A stretch of 63,033 nt of DNA, from contig NZ_JALKFX010000002.1 of the NCBI RefSeq assembly GCF_023243045.1, positions 58,042-121,074 on the forward strand. The letters are read 5' to 3'. The notes under the pieces were generated by a model that had not been told where the DNA came from, searched no databases, and was given only the letters and a program-made list of their open reading frames with translations. How positions within the stretch are numbered: position 1 is the first letter of the stretch; every line of letters begins with the position of its first letter. A program made the position numbers and the translations under genes. Positions 38,019 to 46,706 of the stretch are shown here, in pieces. Origin of the DNA: Frankia sp. AgB32 (GTDB lineage: Bacteria > Actinomycetota > Actinomycetes > Frankiales > Frankiaceae).

Positions 38019-38858
38019 TCACGACCACGGGCCGAGGTCCGGCCAGGTCGGCGCGCCTGGTTCCCGGCCGGTCAGCCAGGCCAGCGCGGGCAGCGTCGGG
38101 AGGTCGACGACGACCAGGCGGTCGCCGCGGCCGACCGCGGTCGACGGTCGGTCGCCGGGGGCCAGCAGCAGGGTGACGTCGGCGGGCAGCCGGGCCGGCA
38201 GGCCGCGCACCGTCCACGCCCACTCCACCTCGACGTACGCGCGGCCGAGGTCCGTCCAGCTCGGACCGCCCAGATCGGCGAGGTCGAGGTCGACGAGGTG
38301 GATCTCGACCTCGCGCCAGCGCAGAAAGACCAGATCCGCGAGCGACGTGTCGCCATAGGAGCTGACCCAGCCGCGGCCGGTGCGCCAGGCGTCGACGTGG
38401 GCCGCGTCCCAGGCTCGTTCCAGGCTGGCGACGGCCTCGGTGAGCTCGGCGCGGGCCGCCTCGACAGTCACGTCCTGACCGGCGGCGATGTCGTCGTCGC
38501 GCTGCTGCTGGCCGCCCGGGTACTGCTTGCGAACCTCGCCGCACGACGCAGCCTCGACCATGCCGCGGTGGCCGTCGGCGTTGCGGGCAAGATGGGTGAG
38601 CAGGTGGGCGACGCTCCAGCCGGGCAGGCCGCTCGGGCGGCGCAGCACGTCGTCGTGGAGGCCGCCGGCCAGGTCGAGCAGCCGGCGGTGGGCGGCGACG
38701 ACCCCGGCGAGCAGGTCGTGGGGGATGACCGAGGGCAGATAGCCCGAACCGGACAGCACGTGCCCGGGCGTCGCCGCGGCGTCCGCGGACTCGAGGCCGG
38801 TCTCCTGGGCCGGTCTCACATCGGTGTCGACGGGACGGGATGAGGAGGGGGCAGCCAT
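38019..38858 (-). CDS. Maleylpyruvate isomerase-type mycothiol-dependent protein
   Basis: 279 residues. An MDMPI/DinB-like N-terminal domain starts around residue 45: LLAGVVAAHRRLLDLAG, LPGWSVAHLLTHLARNADGH with the metal-binding His pattern, then RWREVEIHLVDLDLA. The C-terminal part fits the MDMPI C domain. The family uses mycothiol, the actinobacterial thiol, for isomerisation or thiol transfer. The exact reaction is unknown. ATG at 38858 is preferred; the upstream frame lacks homology. Confidence 0.82.
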   Translation of the reverse strand: MAAPSSSRPVDTDVRPAQETGLESADAAATPGHVLSGSGYLPSVIPHDLLAGVVAAHRRLLDLAGGLHDDVLRRPSGLPGWSVAHLLTHLARNADGHRGMVEAASCGEVRKQYPGGQQQRDDDIAAGQDVTVEAARAELTEAVASLERAWDAAHVDAWRTGRGWVSSYGDTSLADLVFLRWREVEIHLVDLDLADLGGPSWTDLGRAYVEVEWAWTVRGLPARLPADVTLLLAPGDRPSTAVGRGDRLVVVDLPTLPALAWLTGREPGAPTWPDLGPWS

Positions 38859-39050
38859 AGCCCCACGTTGCACCCTGCGGCCGCGTAACGCCAGGGGAAA
38901 TCGCCGACTGGGGACAACGGTCCGGCGGGGACGACATCGATTCCCGCCGGTTTGATCCACCCGGCGCGAATGATGATCGTAACGTCGCCGCGGTGGTGGC
39001 CTAGGCTGAGGTCGCGGGTCTCATCAGGCGACGGACGGAAGGGTGGGCGG

Positions 39051-39398
39051 ATGTTCACGACTCCTCGCTTCCTGCAGGGAATCGTCCCGTTCGAGGGCCG
39101 CGGCCTGGACGCGCCGTTCTCTCTGGGCGCGCAGTTCAGCTACGTGGTCCCGGCGGGCATCACCGCGCAGCCGCTGTATTTTCGCGGCGGCAACTCCACC
39201 GACGAGCTCGTCTGCGCGATCCTGCAGCGCGACGGCACACCGATGCGCTATTTCCCGATCGGCGCCCGCGCCTCCGTGCACGTCCCGCTGCGTGTCATCC
39301 AGGACCTGACCCCCGAGACCCACGTCGAGCTGCACCTGGCGGCACCGGCGGGGCTGGTCGGCACCCTGGTCGCCGACGTCGGCATCGTCGAGCTCTAA
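39051..39398 (+). CDS. Conserved-looking small beta-rich protein, unknown
   Basis: 115 residues, no family recognised. It is rich in predicted strands: FSYVVPAGITAQPLYFRGG, ELVCAILQRDGTPMRYFPI, ASVHVPLRVIQDLTP and LVGTLVADVGIVEL. There is no signal peptide or TM segment. GGAAGGG precedes the ATG. Codon pattern and position support a real gene. It is monocistronic between minus-strand genes. Confidence 0.65.
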   Translation: MFTTPRFLQGIVPFEGRGLDAPFSLGAQFSYVVPAGITAQPLYFRGGNSTDELVCAILQRDGTPMRYFPIGARASVHVPLRVIQDLTPETHVELHLAAPAGLVGTLVADVGIVEL

Positions 39399-39481
39399 GC
39401 CGGCCCGGGCCCACCCCCGCCACCGGCCGAACCTCCGACCGCCAGGACCTGCGCGTCAGGCTCAGGCCGCGGTCGGCGCAC

Positions 39482-39925
39482 CTACTCGTCGCCCGGCCCG
39501 GAACGCCGGTTCCGCTTGGTGCTGGACCGGCGTTTCTTCGCCTGCAGGCGACGTTCGACGGACCCTCGGGACGGCGCGGTCGCCCGTCGGGCGCGCGGCG
39601 GGCGGGCGGTGGCGGCCTGCAACGTGTCCACCAGCCGTTCGAGCGCGGCCTCCCGGTTGCGCAGCTGCGAACGGTGCTCACTTGCGACGATGGTCAGCAC
39701 GCCGTCGTGCAGGCGGCCGGCGAGGCGGGTCATCGCCCGCTCCCGCAGCACCGCCGACAGCGTCGGCGAACCGGCGAGGTCGAAGGAGAGCTCCACCCGG
39801 GAGTCGGCGGTGTTCACCCCCTGCCCGCCCGGACCGGACGAGCGGGAGTACCGCCAGCGCAGCTCGCCGGCAGGCAGCACGAGCCCCGGGCGTACCTGGA
39901 TCTCCCGGGGCACCATGACGTTCAT
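39482..39925 (-). CDS. arfB: Peptidyl-tRNA hydrolase ArfB (ribosome rescue)
   Basis: 147 residues. The release-factor catalytic motif GGQ lies in RYSRSSGPGGQGVNTADSRVEL, and the C-terminal tail is basic (RLQAKKRRSSTKRNRR), the part that enters the empty mRNA channel of a stalled ribosome. The short length and absence of a codon-recognition domain separate it from RF1/RF2. An ATG three codons in is an alternative start. Confidence 0.93.
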   Translation of the reverse strand: MNVMVPREIQVRPGLVLPAGELRWRYSRSSGPGGQGVNTADSRVELSFDLAGSPTLSAVLRERAMTRLAGRLHDGVLTIVASEHRSQLRNREAALERLVDTLQAATARPPRARRATAPSRGSVERRLQAKKRRSSTKRNRRSGPGDE

Positions 39926-40009
39926 GGTGCCCGATCCGCTGCCCTGCCGTCAGCCGACTTTCGGCCGCGTCAGCGCGACCCGGCCAGGGTCAGCGCAGAC
40001 CCGACAACG

Positions 40010-40156
40010 TCAGCGCTGGCCGGACAGGGTGCCGGTGGTGGAGGTCGCCTCGCGCCACAGGTCGATCTCCTCGCCGCCCCGAGCCCGCCGCCGGACGGCG
40101 GTGACGGCCGCTCCCGCACCAGCCAGCAGCGCCAGCACGGTCATCTTGCGGGCCAT
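40010..40156 (-). CDS. DLW-39 family microprotein
   Basis: 48 residues: MARKMTVLALLAGAGAAV, a short hydrophobic N-terminal segment, then RRRARGGEEIDLWREATSTT with the diagnostic DLW motif followed by an acidic/Ala-Thr end. GGAG precedes the ATG at 40156. This actinobacterial family is small and of unknown function; the N-terminus may be membrane-associated. Confidence 0.8.
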   Translation of the reverse strand: MARKMTVLALLAGAGAAVTAVRRRARGGEEIDLWREATSTTGTLSGQR

Positions 40157-40346
40157 GTCGACTCCCTCATCTCGGCGCTCGCCTCGGCGTTCGCGTCAGC
40201 GACGGTCCAGCCCGCGACGGCTGGATCAGTACCACGGTATCCCGGCGCTGACGGGCTGTCCGATGTGCGGCGGACCTGCCGGCGACGGCCATTGCTCCAC
40301 GTGAATCCAGCCGGTCGTTGATCCAGGTGGGGGCCGGCGCGGCGGC

Positions 40347-41171
40347 TCAGCGGCGCAGCAGGCCCCGCAGCCGGGAACGGGTCGGCCAGGACGGCGGGGG
40401 ACCGGCCACCTCGTAGGCGGGGAAGGCCCGCTCGGCCACGTCGACGAGCATCGCGACATCGATCGGCCGCAGCACGACGCCAGCGGACAGGACGTAGTCG
40501 GCCACGCCGGCCGCGGGCAGCAGCAGCACGCCCTCGACCAGGGCGAGCCCGGCGGGCACCTCCGCGCGGGCGAAGGCGACGACCGGTTGGACCTCGAGCT
40601 GCCACCCGCCCGGCAGCTCGCCGAGCAGCTGCGCGGTGGCCTCCTCCCCCATCCAGGCGACGAGCCCGAGCATCGCGCGCAGCGGCACCTTGCCGGCCCA
40701 GACGCCCGCGGAGTTCTGCCGCACCGGCCCCTGATGGGCGTCGGTCTCGATCACCCAGGCGCCGGACGGCCCGATGACGAGATGGTCGATGTTGCCCGCG
40801 GAGTCCGCGAGGGCCCGGTCGTGCAGCACCGTGTAGCCCGCTCGGATCAGTCGGTCCAGGGCGCGGGCGGTGCTGCGTTCGGCCTCGGCGTCCTGGCGCC
40901 ACGCCTCGATCTCGGGCGGAGTGCGCAGGAAACGCACGGCCCCGACAATGCCGACCGCGAGCACGGCGAGTACCGACAGTTGCACGGTTACTCCCGCCGC
41001 TAGTCCGGCGGCGCTGCCCAGCAGAACGACGACGGCTACCGCCGCGGCCGCGACGACTCCCGCGAGGATCAGGGCCCGCGGTCTGTGATCTCCGCGTTCA
41101 GCGGAGTACAACTCCCTGCGCCGCAGGTATTCGGCCATCGCCGAACGCCCCGCTGACTGCCGATCGGACAC
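40347..41171 (-). CDS. Membrane-anchored NERD (nuclease-related) domain protein
   Basis: 274 residues. Two TM helices lie at ~32-58 and ~62-80 (ILAGVVAAAAVAVVVLLG, LSVLAVLAVGIVGAVRFL). A NERD domain follows: ARALDRLIRAGYTVLHDRAL, GNIDHLVIGPSGAWVIETD, which keeps the D...E-x-D/K-like nuclease core in altered form (ETD rather than E-x-K). It may bind or process nucleic acid at the membrane. The start is GTG at 41171; an ATG at 41138 is possible. Confidence 0.82.
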   Translation of the reverse strand: MSDRQSAGRSAMAEYLRRRELYSAERGDHRPRALILAGVVAAAAVAVVVLLGSAAGLAAGVTVQLSVLAVLAVGIVGAVRFLRTPPEIEAWRQDAEAERSTARALDRLIRAGYTVLHDRALADSAGNIDHLVIGPSGAWVIETDAHQGPVRQNSAGVWAGKVPLRAMLGLVAWMGEEATAQLLGELPGGWQLEVQPVVAFARAEVPAGLALVEGVLLLPAAGVADYVLSAGVVLRPIDVAMLVDVAERAFPAYEVAGPPPSWPTRSRLRGLLRR

Positions 41172-41515
41172 GCCGCGGTCACCACCTCCCGGCGCCGTCA
41201 GGACGCCGCCGCGCTTGGTGCTGTCTCCGGGGGCGGGACCCGATCAGGTGGCGGTCAGTCACGACGCGCCACCGGCTTTCTGGTCCATCCCGGTCACCAT
41301 TCCATGGAATTCACAACAGCGACAGGGTCAAGGACGTGGAATATGCGAGAGAGAACCACGTTAAACCCACATCTATACCACCCATCGGCGGGGCCGCCGA
41401 GACGACACCGCGTGGACAGGTCGGGTAGGGACCCGGCGGCGCTGGGGAGAACACCCGGGGCCGCCGCCATCGGACGCGGCACGGACCGGTTGCAGCACCG
41501 AGAAGGAGCCGCAGG
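41172..41515. other. Region upstream of egtA
   Basis: A 344-base divergent gap between the NERD gene and egtA, AT-rich between 41280 and 41380. It contains the perfect palindrome ATTCCATGGAAT (41299-41310) and no gene. It should hold promoters for both directions. Confidence 0.5.
41299..41310. promoter_or_regulatory. 12-base palindrome upstream of the egt operon
   Basis: ATTCCATGGAAT is perfectly palindromic and lies about 206 bases before egtA in an AT-rich stretch. It is a candidate operator; the binding protein is unknown. Confidence 0.35.
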
Positions 41516-43120
41516 ATGCCACGTCACGCGACACCTCGGGGGTCAGGGGCCGACGCGTCGCCCCCTGACCACAGCACGTCGGTCGAGACGACGGCCCACC
41601 CGTCCGCGCCTCGACCGTCCGCCACCCGACAGGTGTCCCTCCCCGCCGGCAGCGGCCTCGGGGACGGCCCCGGGTGCGTCTCCCGCGCACTGCGGCTGAA
41701 CCGGGACGCGGTACTCGCCTTCGCGGCCGACTGTGTTCTCCCTTCGACGGCCCCGGGCCCGTCCGGCGCCGGACTGGGGAAAAACGCCGATCCGGGGACA
41801 GCCGCCGGGCTGGGGACGAGGGTGGGGATCGAGACAGAGTGGTTCGTCGTCGACAGCCAGGACGTCCACCGACCGGTCGAGCCGGCCCGGACCCTGCGGG
41901 CGCTGTCGGCCATCGGCGGCGGCCATGACACCGGGGAGGCGGTCCTCGCGGCCGGATCGGTCCTGCCCGGCGGGAGCCGGATCACGTTCGAGCCGGGCGG
42001 GCAGCTCGAGCTGTCGGGACCCCCGGCGTACCTCGCGGCCGCCATCCGGTCCACCGCCGAGGACCTGCGGCTCGTGCGGGCGGCGCTGGCCGAGGACGGC
42101 CTGGCGATCGTCGGGATGGGCACCGATCCGCTGCGGGCCGGGGTGCGGCACACCGCCGCGTCCCGGTACGCGGCGATGGAGGAGCACTTCCGCGCCGGCG
42201 GCGGCGCCGCGGGGCTGGACATGATGCGTTCCACCGCGTCCGTCCAGGTCAATCTCGACCTGGGCGCGACCGCGGGGGAAGCGGCACAGCGCTTCCGACT
42301 GGCGCACACCATGGGGCCGGTGCTCACCGCGATGTTCGCCGCGTCCCCCGCGCTGGCCGGGCGGCGCACCGGCTGGTGCTCGTCCCGCCAGCGGATCTGG
42401 ACCGGCATCCACGCCAGCCGCACCGGCGCCGTGCTCGAGCTGGCGGACCGCGCCGGCGGCATCCCCGCCGAGGACGACGGGGCCCCGCCGCCGGCCGAGG
42501 TGGCCGAACGGTGGGCCCGCTACCTGTGCGACGCCCGGCTCATGCTGATAGCCGACCTCGACGGCGCCACCGTCCCGGTCACGCCCGGCGAGGAGCATCA
42601 CTTCCGCGCGGCGACCGGTGGCCACACGCTCGCCGACTGGCTCGACGGCCGCGGCCCGGTCAGCCGGACGCCCACCCTCGACGACCTCCGGTACCACGCG
42701 ACGACGCTGTTTCCGCCGGTGCGCCCGCGTGGCTGGTGGGAGCTGCGCTACCTCGACGCCCAGCCCGGGCAGGGGTGGCGGGTGGCGGTCGCGGTCGCCA
42801 CCGCGCTGCTCGACGACCCGATCGCCGCGGCGGGCGCCGCGCAGGCCTGCGCTCCGGTGGCCCGCAGCTGGCAGGCAGCCTCCTCGCGCGGTCTGGCGGA
42901 CGAACCGCTGCGGCGGGCGGCGGCGCGCTGCCTGGAACTGGCGACGTCGGCACTGCGGCGGGCCGGTGAACCGGAACTCGCCGAGTCCGCCGAGGTGTTC
43001 GCGCAGCGGTATACCCTGCGGGGTCGCTGTCCTGCCGACGAGCTGTCCGAGCGGTTCGACCGGATCGGGCCGGCCGCGGTGCTGCACGAGGAGGCACAGC
43101 TGTGCGATCCGGTCGCCTGA
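41516..43120 (+). CDS. egtA: Gamma-glutamylcysteine ligase EgtA (ergothioneine)
   Basis: 534 residues. GIETEWFVVD is the GCS2-type ATP-grasp-like start, then ITFEPGGQLELSGPP, STASVQVNLDLG, AASPALAGRRTGWCSSRQRIW and PRGWWELRYLDAQPG. It joins glutamate and cysteine to give gamma-glutamylcysteine, the sulfur donor for EgtB. The first ~95 residues are low complexity and longer than in mycobacteria. GAAGGAG precedes the ATG. The 3' end overlaps egtB by 19 bases. Confidence 0.92.
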   Translation: MPRHATPRGSGADASPPDHSTSVETTAHPSAPRPSATRQVSLPAGSGLGDGPGCVSRALRLNRDAVLAFAADCVLPSTAPGPSGAGLGKNADPGTAAGLGTRVGIETEWFVVDSQDVHRPVEPARTLRALSAIGGGHDTGEAVLAAGSVLPGGSRITFEPGGQLELSGPPAYLAAAIRSTAEDLRLVRAALAEDGLAIVGMGTDPLRAGVRHTAASRYAAMEEHFRAGGGAAGLDMMRSTASVQVNLDLGATAGEAAQRFRLAHTMGPVLTAMFAASPALAGRRTGWCSSRQRIWTGIHASRTGAVLELADRAGGIPAEDDGAPPPAEVAERWARYLCDARLMLIADLDGATVPVTPGEEHHFRAATGGHTLADWLDGRGPVSRTPTLDDLRYHATTLFPPVRPRGWWELRYLDAQPGQGWRVAVAVATALLDDPIAAAGAAQACAPVARSWQAASSRGLADEPLRRAAARCLELATSALRRAGEPELAESAEVFAQRYTLRGRCPADELSERFDRIGPAAVLHEEAQLCDPVA

Positions 43121-44571
43121 CCCCCGAAGCGCCGACCCCGGCGCCCGAGACGACCACGGACGACAGGACGACCACGGACGACAGGACGACCACGGGGGAC
43201 GAGCGGGACCGGCGCGACCCGTCGGCGCCGCTGCGGCCGGTCACCGCCGCGGCCGTGGCGGACGCCCTCGACCGCGCGCGGCGCCGGTCCCTCGCCTACA
43301 CCGACATCGACGCGGACGAGCTGGTCCGCCAGCACTCGCCGTTGATGTCGCCGCTGGTCTGGGACCTCGCCCACATCGGCAACTACGAGGATCTGTGGCT
43401 GGTGCGGGCCCTGGGCGCGGCCGACCCGACCAGGCCCGGTCTGGACGACATCTACGACGCCTTCCGGCACAGCCGCGCCAGCCGGATCCGCCTCGCGCTG
43501 CTCGGTCCGGACGGCGCCCGTGACTACCTCCGGGAGGTTCGAGGCCGCACCCTCGACCTGCTCGAACGGTTCACACCCCTGCCGGCCGACACACACTCCG
43601 CCGACGCCGACCCCGCCGCGCGGCTCCTGACCGACGGTTTCGTCTACGGCATGGTCATCCAGCACGAGCACCAGCACGACGAGACGATGCTCGCCACCCA
43701 CCAGCTTCGCGCCGGGCCGCCGCTGCTCGACGCGGGGGCAGCGCCACCGCCGGGCCGGGCCGTGCCGCACCGCGAGGTGCTGGTGCCGGCGGGGCCGTTC
43801 ACCCTCGGCACCAGCTCCGACCTGTGGGCCCTCGACAACGAGCGACCCGCGCACCAGGTGGACCTGCCGGCCTTCTGGATCGACACTCTGCCGGTCGGCA
43901 ACCGGGCGCAGATCGCCTTCATCGAGGCCGGCGGCTACGACGACGAACGGCTGTGGTCACCGGCCGGCTGGGAGTGGCGGCAGCGGGAGGGCCTGACCGC
44001 GCCGGCGTTCTGGCAGCGCGACGGCGACACCTGGCTGCGTCGCCGCTTCGGCCGGGTCGAGACGGTGCCGCTGGACGAGCCGGTCCAGCACGTCTGCTGG
44101 TACGAGGCCGAGGCGCACGCCCGCTGGGCGGGCCGGCGGCTGCCGACCGAGGCGGAGTGGGAGAAGGCAGCCGCACACGACCCGGTCACCGGACGTTCAC
44201 TGCGCTATCCGTGGGGTGACACCGATCCGACGCCGAACCATGCCAACCTTGGGCATCGCACGAGCGGCCCCGCCCCGTCGGGGGCCTACCCCGCGGGCGC
44301 GAGTCCCTGCGGAGCCGAGCAGATGATCGGGGACGTGTGGGAATGGACCGCGAGCGGATTCACGCCATACCCCGGCTTCCGGTCCTATCCGTACCGCGAG
44401 TACAGCGAGGTCTTCTTCCCGAAGCCCGGCGAGCCGTCGTCGTTCCGGGTGCTGCGCGGCGGCAGTTGGGCGGCGGACGCCACCGCCGTCCGCAACACCT
44501 TCCGCAACTGGGACTACCCGATCCGCCGGCAGATCTTCGCCGGCTTCCGGCTGGCCCGGGACGCCGACTGA
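43102..44571 (+). CDS. egtB: Hercynine oxygenase / sulfoxide synthase EgtB
   Basis: 489 residues. A DinB-like N-terminal domain supplies iron ligands: H91 in WDLAHIGNYEDLW and H188/H192 in QHEHQHDETM. The C-terminal formylglycine-generating-enzyme-like domain reads VPAGPFTLG, RLPTEAEWEKAA, GDVWEWTASGF and LRGGSW. It joins gamma-glutamylcysteine to hercynine with O2. The GTG start lies inside egtA with GAGGAGG upstream. The N-terminus contains a short TTDDR tandem repeat (43151-43198). Confidence 0.95.
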   Translation: MRSGRLTPEAPTPAPETTTDDRTTTDDRTTTGDERDRRDPSAPLRPVTAAAVADALDRARRRSLAYTDIDADELVRQHSPLMSPLVWDLAHIGNYEDLWLVRALGAADPTRPGLDDIYDAFRHSRASRIRLALLGPDGARDYLREVRGRTLDLLERFTPLPADTHSADADPAARLLTDGFVYGMVIQHEHQHDETMLATHQLRAGPPLLDAGAAPPPGRAVPHREVLVPAGPFTLGTSSDLWALDNERPAHQVDLPAFWIDTLPVGNRAQIAFIEAGGYDDERLWSPAGWEWRQREGLTAPAFWQRDGDTWLRRRFGRVETVPLDEPVQHVCWYEAEAHARWAGRRLPTEAEWEKAAAHDPVTGRSLRYPWGDTDPTPNHANLGHRTSGPAPSGAYPAGASPCGAEQMIGDVWEWTASGFTPYPGFRSYPYREYSEVFFPKPGEPSSFRVLRGGSWAADATAVRNTFRNWDYPIRRQIFAGFRLARDAD

Positions 44572-44629
44572 GCACCGCCGGGTCGAGCGACATCGCGAGC
44601 GGTAGCAGCGTCGTGGGAAGGAGCAGTGC

Positions 44630-45523
44630 GTGTGCCGCCATCTCGCCTGGATCGGAGCGCCGCGGACGCTCGCCCGTCTCACCCTGGAACGGCCGCACAG
44701 CCTGCTGCGGCAGTCCTGGGCGCCGCGCCAGATGCGGTACGGCACGATCAACGCCGACGGTTTCGGCGCCGGCTGGTACGCCCCGGAGCTGCGGGCCGCG
44801 CCCGCCCGCGTCCGGCGGGCGGTGCCGATGTGGACGGACGCGTCCTACGCGTCAATGGCCGGCGTGATCGCGTCGGGTTGTGTCCTGGCGGCGGTGCGCA
44901 GCGCGACCGTCGGCATGCCGGTGGAGGAGTCGGCCACGGCGCCGTTCACCGACGGCACCCGGCTGCTGAGCCACAACGGACGGGTTGACGCGACGGCCGT
45001 GCGGGCGTTGCTGCGCGCGCGGCCGGGCGCCCCGCCGCCCGAGTCGACCTGCGACTCGGCGCTGCTGGCCGCGCTGGTGTGGGAGCGGGCCGGCGCAGCC
45101 CCGCTCGCCGACGCGGTCGCCGACGTCGTGACCTCCCTGGCCGCCGCGGACCTCGCGGACAGCGCGGGCACCGCGACGCCCTGGGCCGTCGACTGGTCGG
45201 CCGGCCCCGAACCGCCGGCCCCCGCACTGCCGGCCCCCGAACCGGCCGGGTCCGAACCGGCGGGCCCCGAACCGACTGGGTCCGTACCGGATCGGACCGA
45301 GCGGCCGGCACTCGGGCGGGCTCGGCTCAACCTGCTCGTCACCGATGGCTCGCACCTCGTGGCGACCGCCTGGGGGGACACACTCTGCTACCGGGTGGAG
45401 GCGGATGGCGTGCTCGTCGCCAGCGAAGCCGATGATGACGAATCAGGCTGGATCACTGTTCCGGACCATCATCTTTTGGTGGCCGACACGCACAAAGTTA
45501 CTCTTCGTAGTTTGATCGCCTAG
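44630..45523 (+). CDS. egtC: Gamma-glutamyl-hercynylcysteine S-oxide hydrolase EgtC
   Basis: 297 residues. A class II glutamine amidotransferase fold whose second residue is the nucleophile Cys (CRHLAWIG), followed by RYGTINADGFGAGWY and FTDGTRLLSHNGRVD. It removes the gamma-glutamyl group. A Pro/Glu/Ala-rich insert of ~40 residues (from ~190) interrupts the fold and is probably a loop. The start is GTG with AAGGAG, 58 bases after egtB. Confidence 0.92.
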   Translation: MCRHLAWIGAPRTLARLTLERPHSLLRQSWAPRQMRYGTINADGFGAGWYAPELRAAPARVRRAVPMWTDASYASMAGVIASGCVLAAVRSATVGMPVEESATAPFTDGTRLLSHNGRVDATAVRALLRARPGAPPPESTCDSALLAALVWERAGAAPLADAVADVVTSLAAADLADSAGTATPWAVDWSAGPEPPAPALPAPEPAGSEPAGPEPTGSVPDRTERPALGRARLNLLVTDGSHLVATAWGDTLCYRVEADGVLVASEADDDESGWITVPDHHLLVADTHKVTLRSLIA

Positions 45524-45567
45524 AACAGTTACTGTGGGTTGCACAAACGTCGATGGAGGACGCCACG

Positions 45568-46671
45568 ATGACAGCGAGGACTCCGACGACCGCCCCCACT
45601 GGGACGGCCATCCCCCCGACGGCGACCACTGTCAGTGGCAGTGGTCCGGCACCGTCGGCCAGCGAGCCGGACACGGGCTCGCGCCTCACCCTGGACCGGC
45701 ACCTGCGAGCGGAGGACCGCGCCGTCGCCCTGGCTCGCGACGTCCTCACCGGACTCACCGCGGCCCCCCGCGAGCTACCGCCGAAGTGGTTCTACGACGC
45801 GACGGGCGGGATGCTCTTCGAGGAGATCACCCGCCTGCCCGAGTACTACCCGACCCGCCGGGAGCGGGCCATCCTGGACCGGCACGCGGGTGACATCGCG
45901 GCGGCCTGCCCGGCGGACACCCTCATCGAGCTGGGTTCCGGCAGCTCCGCGAAGACCCGGTTGCTGCTCGACGCGCTGCGCGACGTCGGCAGCCTGAAAC
46001 GGTTCGTCGCGTTCGACGTCGACGAGACCACGCTGGCCAAGGCCGGGCACGGACTGCTCGACGCCTACCCGGACCTGTCCGTGCACGCCGTCGTCGGTGA
46101 TTTCGAACGGCATCTGTCGTACCTGCCCAGCGGTGGGCGGCGGCTGACCGCCTTCCTCGGCGGCACCCTCGGCAACCTGCGTCCCGCCGCCCGCCGGGAG
46201 TTCCTGCTGACGCTGCGCGAGCAGGCGTCGACCGACGACGCGCTGCTGCTCGGCACGGACCTGGTCAAGAGTCCCGACCGGCTGGTCGCCGCCTACGACG
46301 ACGGCGCCGGGGTGACCGCGGCCTTCAACCGCAACGTGCTCAGTGTGATCAACCGCGAGCTCGGGGCGGACTTCGATGTCCGCGGCTTCGCCCACATCGC
46401 GCTGTGGAACGCGGCCGAGAACTGGATCGAGATGCGGCTGCGGGCCGTCCGCGACCAGCAGGTGACCATCAACGCCCTCGCGCTGACCATCGACTTCCAG
46501 CGCGGCGAGGACCTGCTCACCGAGATCAGCGCGAAGTTCACTCCAAACGGGATCAGCGCGGAGCTGGCGGAGGCTGGCTGGGCGACCGCGCAGCGGTGGA
46601 CCGACCCGGAGGGAGACTTCGCGGTCACCCTCGCGACCCCGTCGTCCGTCCCCACGGGCGCCCCGGTCTGA
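45568..46671 (+). CDS. egtD: L-histidine N-alpha-methyltransferase EgtD
   Basis: 367 residues. LPPKWFYDATGGMLFEEITRLPEYYPTR (in parts), IELGSGSSAKTRLLLDAL (SAM loop), FLGGTLGNLRP, and INRELGADFDVRGFAHIALWN are EgtD signatures. It trimethylates histidine to hercynine, the first step. GGAGG precedes ATG 45568, which is preferred over an ATG five codons earlier. It ends the operon at a bidirectional terminator. No egtE follows. Confidence 0.95.
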   Translation: MTARTPTTAPTGTAIPPTATTVSGSGPAPSASEPDTGSRLTLDRHLRAEDRAVALARDVLTGLTAAPRELPPKWFYDATGGMLFEEITRLPEYYPTRRERAILDRHAGDIAAACPADTLIELGSGSSAKTRLLLDALRDVGSLKRFVAFDVDETTLAKAGHGLLDAYPDLSVHAVVGDFERHLSYLPSGGRRLTAFLGGTLGNLRPAARREFLLTLREQASTDDALLLGTDLVKSPDRLVAAYDDGAGVTAAFNRNVLSVINRELGADFDVRGFAHIALWNAAENWIEMRLRAVRDQQVTINALALTIDFQRGEDLLTEISAKFTPNGISAELAEAGWATAQRWTDPEGDFAVTLATPSSVPTGAPV

Positions 46672-46679
46672 GCTTGCTC

Positions 46680-46704
46680 GAGCCCGGCCGGACCGGCCGG
46701 GCTC
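46680..46704. terminator. Bidirectional terminator between egtD and ilvD
   Basis: GAGCCCGGCC (46680-46689) pairs with GGCCGGGCTC (46695-46704) over a five-base loop, filling the 35-base gap between convergent genes. Confidence 0.85.
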
Positions 46705-46706
46705 GG

